Positions 9,201 through 17,573 of a stretch of DNA of 64,000 bases are shown piece after piece. The first letter of the stretch is position 1, and each line of letters opens with the position of its first letter. The DNA lies in assembly GCF_016907895.1 (NCBI RefSeq), contig NZ_JAFBCV010000007.1, forward strand, positions 1-64,000. Direction: 5' to 3'. A model generated the notes under the pieces. The model ran no database searches. It was not told the DNA's origin and saw only the letters and a list, made by a program, of their open reading frames with translations. The stretch is from Shouchella xiaoxiensis. Its GTDB lineage: Bacteria; Bacillota; Bacilli; Bacillales; Bacillaceae_D. The translations under genes were made by a program, and so were the position numbers.

Positions 9201-9998
9201 CTGTTCGAACTGAAGAATACCACCGTAGTGAGCCGGACCATCAGCAGCACCTGCCAATCGTAACGCCTTTTCATGCATCAATTGAACGGCTTGAATTTGT
9301 TCTTTCGCATGCTTGAAAAATTCCTGACCCCATTTGGTCTCTTCAAGTCGCTCATACTCTCTTTCATACATCCATACAACTTCTTTTAACCAATTAGCAG
9401 GCTCTGGATGCGCTCGTGATCGTAGATAGAGTTCAAGAATGAGTTTACGTACTCCTTGATCTGAGCGATCATTGCTGTACGCATTAACCATGGTATAAAA
9501 TGGAGCGGCTTCTTCCAACGGCTTCTCATAGTGAGCTTCAAGAACAGCGTCAAGCACCTCTTCTTTTAATAACTCTCGCTCCGTATCATTTGCAATTCGA
9601 ACGGTTGGATCAACATTCACTTCGTAATAATGCTTTCGAATGAGTTCTGAACAAAAAGCATGCAGTGTGGAGATATTCGCACGATTCAAAAGCTGTCTTT
9701 GCCTTTTTAAATGAGCTGTTGGATTCAAACTAAGCTCAGCCTCAATTCTTTCACCAATTCGTGCCTTCATCTCTGCTGCAGCTGCTTTTGTAAAAGTAAC
9801 AATTAATAAGCGATCGACCTCTACCTCATCAAGTGGATCAATAATACGTCGCACAATCCGTTCAACTAAAACAGCTGTTTTCCCGCTTCCCGCAGCTGCC
9901 GCAACCAATATATTCCCACCTTTTAATGATATCGCCTGCCATTGTGGGTCCGTCCAATACACATCATTTGGTTTAGCTTCAATCTGCCATTTATTCAT
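6240..9998 (-). CDS. addA: Helicase-nuclease AddA of the AddAB recombination enzyme
   Basis: The 1252-residue protein has the UvrD-type Walker A (AAAAGSGKTAVLVERI, about residues 33-48), the helicase acidic motif LTDEYQDTNQVQEA, the GDVKQSIYRFR motif, and the AddA nuclease motif near the C terminus (LILVDYKTDQI). AddAB processes double-strand ends up to a Chi site and loads RecA, replacing RecBCD in Firmicutes. The length is close to B. subtilis AddA (about 1230 residues). Its ATG overlaps the addB stop by 8 bp, so the two are translationally coupled. Confidence 0.97.
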   Translation of the reverse strand: MNKWQIEAKPNDVYWTDPQWQAISLKGGNILVAAAAGSGKTAVLVERIVRRIIDPLDEVEVDRLLIVTFTKAAAAEMKARIGERIEAELSLNPTAHLKRQRQLLNRANISTLHAFCSELIRKHYYEVNVDPTVRIANDTERELLKEEVLDAVLEAHYEKPLEEAAPFYTMVNAYSNDRSDQGVRKLILELYLRSRAHPEPANWLKEVVWMYEREYERLEETKWGQEFFKHAKEQIQAVQLMHEKALRLAGAADGPAHYGGILQFEQENLVRLEALTTWDQLYEALKSFKWDRLPGKKKEMEFDQELADKAKSYRDEAKKELGKVANQLGMDEAGHLAAIKQMRERIGILVQVVQTFAEEYKKTKQEKALMDYDDLEHLALAILSRETITEPSAIANTYQTHFQEVLTDEYQDTNQVQEAILNLLSNGHNRFMVGDVKQSIYRFRLAEPGLFIEKQESYDTLSTPLEQLDKSLGIRIDLADNFRSRNEVLDAVNYVFEQTMDKQVGEVTYDHTQALRYGNVDYETDASGYEVEVALLEREADEDEDDEASGLSAAEKEALWTANKINAFIDSNYPVFDKEAKQLRPVEYRDITVLMRSLPSAPTYLDVFKQAGIPAYSDRDEGYFRHVEVQIMLSLLHIIDNPYQDIPLAAVLRSPIVGLSEQELAEIRLMRKQGHFYEAVKDVVSEHVVQEGKEQETYLQQRLANASWQGKVALFDQHLQKWRVRARSTPLASFIWELFLETGYDAYVGGLSAGKQRQANVRALYDRAKTFEKTSFRGIFRFLRFIERMEEQGDDFDSARTLSEQENVVRIMSIHKSKGLEFPVVFVVDMWKSFNLMDVKRSTQIHQSLGFGSIYVDTHRRLKTSTLPEIAIKQVQEREQISEELRVLYVALTRAKEKAILVGSVKNREKVVSNWLEQAEHPEQYLSLQGRKKARRFFDWVMPTVLRHPDILKQHESLELSKTYPHQAKWALTFVDEIPPLAANNHVEVDDRMEIIQRLQAFPISQAEKELLVEERLSFSYAYPNATRSFAKQSVTELKRDEAESDPYEAKMERQTSFQSNIAARPAFLKDESLTGADKGTIMHTVMQQLPLQAMDSQALKQELETIISKNQLTASQVEAIDEEAINQFLQSHLGNRLEHAQEVLREVPFSFMRPLRAFQMTTDHEANDSILIRGMADVLFWDESNQLILVDYKTDQIESRFPGGMTEAEPILRARYESQLTLYKEALESIWGQSIVECWLYFFDGGHSLKV

Positions 9999-12900
9999 CT
10001 TCCTTCACCTCCGCTCCCATTACTACTTCGTTCATATAAACCAGTGCTTCTTTATCCGTTCTTTTTTTCAATTGCTTGTAGTCGTATCCAGGTAAGGTCG
10101 GATCAAACTGGCAGACCGATTGATATGGACAATACGTACATGCGGTTTGCCCGTTCTCCTTGCTATATGGATGAACAGCAGTAGTACCGCCAGCGATGGA
10201 ACGTCCGATCTGCGTAACTTTTTTCTCAAGAAATTGTGGCAAGGTCGAAAGTTGTTCTTGATTCAACACTTTAGATCGAGCACTTATTTGTCCATCTTTC
10301 TTTAGTTCAACTGGAATAATATTTGATTTCTTTCGTTCAATGAGGGATTGATCCATTAAAGAAGCAACATCCCCGTCATCTGCTAGCCAGCCGCTTAGTT
10401 TGAATTGATTTAGAAGGAGCTCATCCAATTCCTGCGAGTCCATATTTACGTCTCCATCCATCACTGGGTTATGAAGATGAAAGTAGAACATCCCGCCCAT
10501 TTGAGACTGTTCCCCTAACCAAGCCTCAGAACCATTCACAACCATTTGCAGGTAAATTGGTAGTTGAAGCGATAGACCGTGAATCACATCGGAAAAAGCA
10601 AGCGAGCGCCCGCTTGATTTGTAATCAACTACTTGCAAAATATGCCCATCAGCCAAACGAGCCTGGTCTACGCGATCAATTCGCCCCCGTAGTGACATCG
10701 TCATCCCATTACCAAGTTGATAAACAGGAGAAGGAATTTCTGTTTGCGGACCAAAATCAACTTCTAAATCAATTGTCTCAAACATGGATTGCTTCGCTTG
10801 CTTGTGAAGGGCATTTGTCACTTGATCCGTAATTTGTTCAAGCTTTTCACTAATATACCGATAATGGTTAGAACTCTCTAGAATATTACGTTGAATCGTT
10901 GGCGCAAGCCGTTTTACAGCTTCAATCGTCATTGCTTTCAATGCAGATTCCTCAATTGTTTTCCACGTTTGGCGAGCGGCTTTTAATTGATCTGACACTT
11001 CATTTAAGACCGCATGAAATAGCTCACCCATGTCAAACGCTTCGAAACGGTAAACATCCCTCTCTTTTAAACGCAGCCCGTACTGACTATAATGGCGAAA
11101 TGCACACTGCTCAAAAAGCTCCATCCTGCTTACGCTAGCAACAAGATGTTCCCCAAAAACGCCCTTTGTCGTTTCTTGGTTAAGCGTTAGAGGTTCATAT
11201 GTTTCATATAAACTTTTTAAGACAGACGATAATGCAGGATGATAGTCTTCTCTTGCCACAAACCAGTTGTAAACAGACCACCAAATTTCTTCGATCTTGT
11301 CCCCCTGCTTCCACTTCTGTAGCTGCCTAGCTAAGTCCATTAACGTTTGCTGTGGATGCGCGATGTACGGCAGCTGTTGATCGACGTCTAAACCGCTCGC
11401 TTCTGCTTCAATTAAGTCCGTCTCTACTGGGTCAAGCATCTCTTTAACTTGCCGAATTAAAGCTGAGGGCAGCAAGCTTGCACCATCTTCATCTGCCAAC
11501 GCATACGTAAAGATTAATAGGTGGCTCGCACTTGCTTGTGCCATATAGAGATAAAATGATTCATACCAAAGGCGCGCTGTTGCTGATGGCCCAAGTATCA
11601 GTCCTCGTTCATTTAGTGCGGATCGATCCGTGTCGGTTAAGATTCCCCGCTCATTTGGTCTCGCCGGAATTAACCCTTCATTACAGCCAATGATAAACGT
11701 CGCTTTTATTGCAGGTAGACGAGACCTTTCCATATCTCCGATCGTTACTTGATCGAGCGCTGGCGGGACAAGTCGAAAACTCATACTCTCCATACCTGTA
11801 TCAATCATCTTCATGAATTGAGCAAGCGTCATCTTTTCCTCGCCCGCTACGAGAACAAGTTGATCAATTAACTCAATAAAAGCATCCCATACCTGATCAT
11901 GCTCACTGCTCTGCATTAAATGACCAGCTTCTGAAGCTTCCATACTCAATCGCTCGAGTTTTTCAGGAACTCGAAGCTCCAATAAGAAGTCATATAATGC
12001 GAGACACATGTCTTTGACCGTTTTGCTTGCTTTCAACTGCCTGCCAAGTATATTCAAAGGTCTCACAAGCGTATTTTTTGTGTCGTTCACTCGCTCTTCG
12101 ATTTCAAGCTCTTCGTCTGTTTGCTCGGCGTCTTTTATTTGATGACGCCACTTTGAATAACTCCAGCGTTCACCATTTGACCAACGCCCACCCGTGATTC
12201 CATTGGCAAGAACGATATTCTCAAGTTCATCAACTCGTTCACGGTATTCGTGCCAATCGGCGTTTAACGGAAAAAACAGATCTGTCTTAAACGCACGGAA
12301 TAAGGCTTCATAAGGATAATGTTGTTGAATCACTTCAAGCGAAGAGCGAATGCACTCCACAACGGGATGGTGCATCATGGACCTTGTATCATCTAAGAAA
12401 AAAGGAATGTCATACGACTGAAAAATGCGCTTCAGTAAGTCTTCATAAGCAGACAAATCTCTTGCTAAAACAGCGACCTCATTATAGCGATAGCCTTTTT
12501 CACGAGCGAGCGTTCGAATTGAACGAGCTACTGTCTCCATTTCAACTCGGCGATTAACCGCTTCTTTGATCTGGACACTGCCATCATTCTCTCTTTTTTG
12601 CTGATCCTCTTCCTGCTGCGCTTCTTCAAGCGAACTCAGCCCCGTTGTTTGAAATCGAATTCCAGGCTCAAATAATCGCTCTTCAAAACGACAATCAATC
12701 TCTTTAAGCATATTTACCACGTTGATGAATGTTTGGCTCGTCAGATAAAATAAATGGGATTCTTCGACATTAGCCTGTGGTATGCTCGCTACAGTTAGTG
12801 CCAACTTTGTTTGATTAGTAGCTTGTACAAGCGCTTTGAGAAAGCGTAGTTCAAGCGGATTAAAATCACGAAAACCATCAATATAAACAGAAGTATTCTT

Positions 12901-13476
12901 TATTAAGTGGGATTCATTGATGTAAGCAATCGCCCGAATCAACGAATCTTCTTTGTCCGAATATACACCTGAGAATTGCAATTCGAACTGCTTGTAAATG
13001 GTATAAATATCATGCAGTTTATTTCCTAATGGCGAATGGTCAAACTCTACTGATGGGCGTATATCATCAGCAGGAATTGCCTGCCGTCTTAATTCAGCAA
13101 TAATTTGCGCCATTTCTTGGATGAATCCTTGCAGCCCACTGGCCCGTCTAAACACACGAAGCTCGTTTTTCTTTTGCTCAATGACATGTTGCAAGATGAG
13201 GTGCAGTCCTGTTTTTTGTAACTTCTCTTGGTAATCATCGCCTTCATCTTGCAAAATCGATTTTGCTAAACTCGAAAAACTAACGACCTTTACTCTTGAA
13301 AATCCACCTGTTCGTTTCGCTAGTTCATATTCGGTTTGAAATGTCATCTGCTCAGGGACTAAAACAAAGATATTCGGTCCTTTTAGCGGACTTTTTTTCA
13401 ACTCCGCCGTAATTTCTTCCATAATCGTCGCTGATTTTCCACTACCGCTTCTACCGATATAAAACGTAAATGCCAA
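9991..13476 (-). CDS. addB: AddB subunit of the AddAB helicase-nuclease
   Basis: AddB carries a Walker A loop at the N terminus (IGRSGSGKSAT), a C-terminal nuclease motif (LQVVDYKSSGRSLAFSD), and the four-cysteine iron-sulfur cluster: one Cys in LFEQCAFRHY and three in CTYCPYQSVC. Start set at TTG 13476 because GAGGTGA lies about 7 bp upstream and the protein then begins MAFTFYIGRSGSGKS, like other AddB proteins; the longer GTG form at 13485 would overlap that ribosome site. It gives about 1161 residues, the usual size. First gene of the addBA operon. Confidence 0.96.
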   Translation of the reverse strand: MAFTFYIGRSGSGKSATIMEEITAELKKSPLKGPNIFVLVPEQMTFQTEYELAKRTGGFSRVKVVSFSSLAKSILQDEGDDYQEKLQKTGLHLILQHVIEQKKNELRVFRRASGLQGFIQEMAQIIAELRRQAIPADDIRPSVEFDHSPLGNKLHDIYTIYKQFELQFSGVYSDKEDSLIRAIAYINESHLIKNTSVYIDGFRDFNPLELRFLKALVQATNQTKLALTVASIPQANVEESHLFYLTSQTFINVVNMLKEIDCRFEERLFEPGIRFQTTGLSSLEEAQQEEDQQKRENDGSVQIKEAVNRRVEMETVARSIRTLAREKGYRYNEVAVLARDLSAYEDLLKRIFQSYDIPFFLDDTRSMMHHPVVECIRSSLEVIQQHYPYEALFRAFKTDLFFPLNADWHEYRERVDELENIVLANGITGGRWSNGERWSYSKWRHQIKDAEQTDEELEIEERVNDTKNTLVRPLNILGRQLKASKTVKDMCLALYDFLLELRVPEKLERLSMEASEAGHLMQSSEHDQVWDAFIELIDQLVLVAGEEKMTLAQFMKMIDTGMESMSFRLVPPALDQVTIGDMERSRLPAIKATFIIGCNEGLIPARPNERGILTDTDRSALNERGLILGPSATARLWYESFYLYMAQASASHLLIFTYALADEDGASLLPSALIRQVKEMLDPVETDLIEAEASGLDVDQQLPYIAHPQQTLMDLARQLQKWKQGDKIEEIWWSVYNWFVAREDYHPALSSVLKSLYETYEPLTLNQETTKGVFGEHLVASVSRMELFEQCAFRHYSQYGLRLKERDVYRFEAFDMGELFHAVLNEVSDQLKAARQTWKTIEESALKAMTIEAVKRLAPTIQRNILESSNHYRYISEKLEQITDQVTNALHKQAKQSMFETIDLEVDFGPQTEIPSPVYQLGNGMTMSLRGRIDRVDQARLADGHILQVVDYKSSGRSLAFSDVIHGLSLQLPIYLQMVVNGSEAWLGEQSQMGGMFYFHLHNPVMDGDVNMDSQELDELLLNQFKLSGWLADDGDVASLMDQSLIERKKSNIIPVELKKDGQISARSKVLNQEQLSTLPQFLEKKVTQIGRSIAGGTTAVHPYSKENGQTACTYCPYQSVCQFDPTLPGYDYKQLKKRTDKEALVYMNEVVMGAEVKEDE

Positions 13477-13636
13477 CCGAATCACCTCATATAGTAAACA
13501 CCCACTTGGGCTTAGCTCTTTTTCCTAATCATATCATTTTCAAGCTTCGTTTGTATGAGAGTCCCAACAAGCTCGAAACTTCAGCAACTCTATTTTTATC
13601 TTTAATCCTCTCTTAAAATCTTTTCATTTTTTAAAC

Positions 13637-13667
13637 TTGACCCTCCCCTTACAGGAGACCGTACACT
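13637..13667 (+). promoter_or_regulatory. MerR-type promoter with 19-bp spacer
   Basis: The -35 TTGACC (13637-13642) and -10 TACACT (13662-13667) are separated by 19 bp, the over-long spacing characteristic of promoters activated by MerR-family proteins. The spacer (CCTCCCCTTACAGGAGACC-like) is imperfectly dyad and resembles the BmrR-type operator as I remember it. The regulator would be the MerR protein encoded at 15190-15984, giving autoregulation of the ABC exporter operon. Confidence 0.72.
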
Positions 13668-13699
13668 ACTCTTTGTTCCAAAAAAAAGGAGGGGTTCAC

Positions 13700-14425
13700 T
13701 TGAATTCAACGTACGCCATCGAAGTCAACGGTCTTACCAAGTCATTTGGGGATCAAACGGCAGTCCAAGATCTCCATCTTCAAATCGAACACGGTCAAAT
13801 TTTTGGTCTGCTCGGTCATAATGGAGCAGGCAAATCAACAACGATTGATTGCATCCTCGGTACGCAAACAGCCAGTGCGGGCACGATACACCTGCTCGGT
13901 GCTGATCCAATAAAAGACAGAAAACATCTTTTTCAAAAGGTCGGTGTTCAGTTCCAGGAGAATGCCTTTCAGCTTGGTTTAAAAGTCAACGAGCTCTGTG
14001 AGATCACACACTCCCTCTACAAGAACCCGCTTGATTGGAAAGAAAAACTAGCCGAATTTGGGTTGGAGAGTAAAGCAAAAAAGACAATCACTGATTTATC
14101 AGGTGGGGAACGTCAAAAGCTTTGTATTTTACTCGCGATGATGGGAAATCCAGAGGTCATCTTCTTAGATGAGTTAACAACTGGACTAGACCCCGTCGCG
14201 CGACGAGATATATGGAAAACATTAAAACAATTAAACGCAGCTGGCGTCACCATTTTCCTGACCTCCCACTTCATGGACGAAGTTGAACAGCTTTGCGATC
14301 GCATCGTTATTCTGAAAAATGGTCGCCCAATTACGAGCGGTACCGTTGCTGAAGTGATCGAAGCAAGCGACGCTAAAAATATGGATGAGGCATTTTTAAA
14401 ATTGATTGGAGAGGATATACTATGA
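13700..14425 (+). CDS. ABC exporter ATP-binding protein
   Basis: Start is TTG 13700 behind a very strong AAAGGAGGGG site; an in-frame TTG at 13637 lies inside the promoter and is not used. The 241-residue ATPase has Walker A GHNGAGKST, signature LSGGERQKL, Walker B VIFLDELTTGLDP and an H-loop TSHFMDEV. It belongs to the CcmA-like drug/antibiotic exporter group. Its stop overlaps the permease start (ATGA). Confidence 0.92.
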   Translation: MNSTYAIEVNGLTKSFGDQTAVQDLHLQIEHGQIFGLLGHNGAGKSTTIDCILGTQTASAGTIHLLGADPIKDRKHLFQKVGVQFQENAFQLGLKVNELCEITHSLYKNPLDWKEKLAEFGLESKAKKTITDLSGGERQKLCILLAMMGNPEVIFLDELTTGLDPVARRDIWKTLKQLNAAGVTIFLTSHFMDEVEQLCDRIVILKNGRPITSGTVAEVIEASDAKNMDEAFLKLIGEDIL

Positions 14426-15138
14426 GAACCTTCTGGCTCCTTTACAAATCCGAAGCTAAATTGTCTTTTCGTGAAATGTCTTCCTTTATTTTCGGTTTAA
14501 TTTTACCACTCGGGCTGATGGCTCTCCTCGGGGCTTTTGGAGAAAGTAATGAGGACTTAAACCGTTCATTTGCGTCGGTTGCGACGATCGGACTTGTTTC
14601 CTCTGGGGTGATGTCCTTGCCATTATCTCTTTCATCCTACCGAGAACGAAAGATTTTAAAACGGTATCAAGTTACTCCTATCAGCCCTGCACATCTCTTA
14701 TCCGCTCATGTCGCTTTCTGTTTTTCTTTAAGTATTGTTTCAATGATTGGCGTATTCCTCGTTGCCAAATTAGGTTTCGGAATGGAGTTTCTCGGATCTC
14801 CATCGTTGTTTATAGGCGCCTACTTGATCACAATGATTTCCATTCATAGCATCGGGATGGTCATTGCCAGCTTGTCACCTAGAGAAAAAACAACCGGTGC
14901 CATTAGTAGCGCGATTTACTTTCCAATGTTTCTTTTATCAGGCGCCACCATTCCAATTGAAATCATGCCGGACTTCTTACAAACACTAGCTAAAATCTTT
15001 CCTCTCACTTACGGGATTGAGTGGTTAAAAGGAATCGCACTACATGAGCCTGGTGGCTATGCATTACACATCACAGTCTTAGTAGGAGTCGCCCTTCTTG
15101 GCATCTTCATTTCTATTCGCACGTTTCGCTGGGAATAA
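14422..15138 (+). CDS. ABC-2 type exporter permease
   Basis: This 238-residue hydrophobic protein has about six membrane segments and the ABC-2 permease pattern (RERKILKRYQVTPISPAHLL; PMFLLSGATIPIEIMPDFLQ). It is translationally coupled to the ATPase by a 4-bp overlap, so the two form one exporter. The MerR/GyrI-like regulator downstream suggests that a small toxic molecule is the inducer and perhaps the cargo. Confidence 0.88.
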   Translation: MRTFWLLYKSEAKLSFREMSSFIFGLILPLGLMALLGAFGESNEDLNRSFASVATIGLVSSGVMSLPLSLSSYRERKILKRYQVTPISPAHLLSAHVAFCFSLSIVSMIGVFLVAKLGFGMEFLGSPSLFIGAYLITMISIHSIGMVIASLSPREKTTGAISSAIYFPMFLLSGATIPIEIMPDFLQTLAKIFPLTYGIEWLKGIALHEPGGYALHITVLVGVALLGIFISIRTFRWE

Positions 15139-15143
15139 CGTGA

Positions 15144-15172
15144 ACAGAGCAGTTGAACTGCTCTGTTTTTTT
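15144..15172 (+). terminator. Intrinsic terminator between permease and merR-type gene
   Basis: Perfect 10-bp stem ACAGAGCAGT/ACTGCTCTGT (15144-15153, 15157-15166) with a 3-nt loop and a 7-T run. It sits inside the operon only 17 bp before the regulator start, so regulator synthesis should depend on read-through unless there is a promoter I cannot see. Confidence 0.85.
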
Positions 15173-15189
15173 AAAAGAAAGGAGTTCAT

Positions 15190-15984
15190 ATGTATAGCAT
15201 AGGTGCCTTCTCAAAAATGAATCGAGTCACGGTCAAAACGCTGCACCATTATGATAAGGAAGGCTTACTAAAGCCTGCACATGTTGATCAAACCACTGGT
15301 TATCGTTATTATGCATCAACTCAAATTAGCACGCTGCATCAAATCATGGCCATGAAGCAAATAGGGTTTTCTATTGCTGAAATGAAAGGGGCTGCTGAAA
15401 ACAACGATCTGGCTGAACTTATCCGCATAAGAAAACAAGAAATCTTAGCGGAAATCACGTCGCTCACCAACCAGTTAGCTCAAGCGGATTATTATCTCAC
15501 TCAAGAACAAATACCGGATATTTATATAAAGAGCCTGCCGTCTGTCATCGTTGCCTCCATGCGGATGACGATATCAAGTCAGCAAGATCTTTTTACCGCT
15601 TTTCCAACGATGGGAGAAAAAATGATGAGGGCTGGTTGTAAAATTGACCCGCTTGAATACTGTTTTCAAATGTTCCATGACCCAGAATACCGCGATTATA
15701 ACATTGACGTTGAGCTTTGCGAGGCAGTTACTAAACGACTGCCTGACCAGAATGGACTTGTTTTTAAAGAACTGCCTGAAGTTCCACTAGCAGCCTGTTT
15801 CATTCACCGAGGTCCTTATGAAACAATCCGACACGCTCACGCTACTCTGCACGAATGGCTTGCCCATAACCCCTATCAGTTAAATGGTCCTCCTCGCGAA
15901 GCAGCGATTGATGGCATTTGGAACGAAACAAACAATCAAAATTGGCTAACCGAAGTCCAATTCCCATTAAAATACAGCGTATAA
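15190..15984 (+). CDS. MerR family regulator with GyrI-like effector domain
   Basis: N-terminal MerR helix-turn-helix (YSIGAFSKMNRVTVKTLHHYDKEGLLKPA...GYRYY, residues 2-47), a coiled-coil linker, then a GyrI/BmrR-like ligand domain from about residue 110. The 264-residue length fits drug-sensing members such as BmrR. AAGAAAGGAG precedes the ATG. It probably activates the exporter operon from the 19-bp-spacer promoter at 13637. Distance from the permease is small, but a terminator intervenes. Confidence 0.9.
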   Translation: MYSIGAFSKMNRVTVKTLHHYDKEGLLKPAHVDQTTGYRYYASTQISTLHQIMAMKQIGFSIAEMKGAAENNDLAELIRIRKQEILAEITSLTNQLAQADYYLTQEQIPDIYIKSLPSVIVASMRMTISSQQDLFTAFPTMGEKMMRAGCKIDPLEYCFQMFHDPEYRDYNIDVELCEAVTKRLPDQNGLVFKELPEVPLAACFIHRGPYETIRHAHATLHEWLAHNPYQLNGPPREAAIDGIWNETNNQNWLTEVQFPLKYSV

Positions 15985-15990
15985 ACATAT

Positions 15991-16034
15991 AAAAAAGCCT
16001 GTTGCCTCGCACATTGAGAGGCAACAGGTTTTTT
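15991..16034. terminator. Bidirectional terminator between regulator and MFS gene
   Basis: CCTGTTGCCTC (15998-16008) pairs perfectly with GAGGCAACAGG (16018-16028), flanked by A6 on the left and T6 on the right. Confidence 0.88.
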
Positions 16035-16038
16035 GGAA

Positions 16039-17367
16039 TTATTGTTTGTTCGTCTGATTTAAAGGATCATCTTCTAGCTGTCTAATCCTACTTAAGGAAG
16101 CGTAATACGCTACAATCGCAATAATGGAAAAGCCAGCGAGTACTAACAATGAAGCGTACACACTTAATTCACCTTCTCCAAAAAGAGCGACAGACATTTC
16201 TCGAACAACCATCGCATCCGCAAGTATTCCTCCTGCTAGATAGGCCACAGGCAACGTAGCCCAAGACAACATTCGTGAAATCGAGAATACTCTTCCCAAA
16301 TAAGCTTGGTCCGTATTGCGCTGGATTAGCGTGATGCTCAGCGTATTTCCAACTGGTAATAAGAAGCCCATGATCACCCATAGAAAACCGATAAAGAAGA
16401 TCTGTTGCGTGACCCCGGTTAACATCACTGCAAGCGCCATCCCTACATTCGAAACAAAGATGATCGTCATTAAGCGCTTATCGACTTTAACGAGCGATAG
16501 AAATACACTGCCAAGCACCATTCCGACGCCAAAAAGTGATGTGACCAAACCAAACTGTTCTTCGGTACTGAAACCAAGAATGTACGGCTGTCTAATCACG
16601 CTATTAATTCCAAACGACATATTAAGCCATGTATGGAATAAAATCATCGCAAATAAGGCTTTATGCGCAAATGTATAGCGAAACCCACTCGTCATTTCCT
16701 GAAAAAATCCCGTTGATTCTTCGCCTGGGTCCATACTTAGAGCGTTTTGACGCGCAATCTGTTTCCACAGCACTACGATTACGATTAGCGCAACTAAATA
16801 AGTGATGAAATTAAGTGAGATAATCCACTCAATTGTTCCAAATCCATATAAAGCTCCAGCCAAGATTGGACCTAATACAGAAGTAGTGGAAGTTGCTGAC
16901 GCAAGCATCCCGTTAGCCCGGGATAGTCGCTCATTTGAAACAAGCATTGGCGTGATCGTATGAAGAGCTGGTACTTCTAGTGCACTAACAATCGATAAAG
17001 CAATGGATAGAAGCAAAACAACTGTGAAGTTTAACGCTGTCGATAATGCAACAACAGACCCAACCGCAAGCGCAATCGTTCCAATGACCCCTCCAACAGC
17101 CAACGCCAAACGAGGCCCTTTTCGATCAATCATTCCCCCAACAAAAGGAGAAATCAACACGCTCGGTAAATAACTAGCAACGAGCACGACAGCAAAGCTC
17201 ATCACTTGTCCCGTATCTTGATACACCCAGATCCCCATCGCAAATCGCGCCATCGCTGATCCTAATAATGAAACAAACTGACTAACAATAATCCATAAAA
17301 AAACAACAAACTTATTTTCTTTGTTCAACCTTTTTCCCCCGCTCATTTTTTCAGCGGAAGCAAACAT
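16039..17367 (-). CDS. MFS transporter (MFS_3, macrolide-efflux-like)
   Basis: This is a 12-segment MFS protein with the loop motif GGMIDRKGPRLALAVGG after segment 2 and a second half starting SLVKVDKRLMTI. It resembles the macrolide-efflux/YxaM-like branch; the substrate is unknown. Start is uncertain: ATG 17367 has GAGGAA about 12 bp upstream, whereas TTG 17328 has GGGGGA at good distance and would begin MNKENKFVVFLW. The gene is divergent from the hydrolase-kinase fusion, with 206 bp between them. Confidence 0.8.
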   Translation of the reverse strand: MFASAEKMSGGKRLNKENKFVVFLWIIVSQFVSLLGSAMARFAMGIWVYQDTGQVMSFAVVLVASYLPSVLISPFVGGMIDRKGPRLALAVGGVIGTIALAVGSVVALSTALNFTVVLLLSIALSIVSALEVPALHTITPMLVSNERLSRANGMLASATSTTSVLGPILAGALYGFGTIEWIISLNFITYLVALIVIVVLWKQIARQNALSMDPGEESTGFFQEMTSGFRYTFAHKALFAMILFHTWLNMSFGINSVIRQPYILGFSTEEQFGLVTSLFGVGMVLGSVFLSLVKVDKRLMTIIFVSNVGMALAVMLTGVTQQIFFIGFLWVIMGFLLPVGNTLSITLIQRNTDQAYLGRVFSISRMLSWATLPVAYLAGGILADAMVVREMSVALFGEGELSVYASLLVLAGFSIIAIVAYYASLSRIRQLEDDPLNQTNKQ

Positions 17368-17573
17368 CTTAACAAATTATTCCTCGATAAAGGTTATACT
17401 TGTTGTACTCCCGCTTGTTTCTTTGTCATAGTGGGAATATCAATGCAGACTATCATGATACAATCACGCCTCTTTCCAGTAGATTCAATTAATTCTAACA
17501 AATAAATTTCTAAATAAACAGCTTTTATTCATCACACAATACTTCAGATTCATTAATGAACAGGAGGTTTATT

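Noticed and set aside
13637-13699. N-terminal extension of the exporter ATPase from TTG 13637
   Set aside because: It would begin in the -35 box; TTG 13700 has a strong ribosome site.
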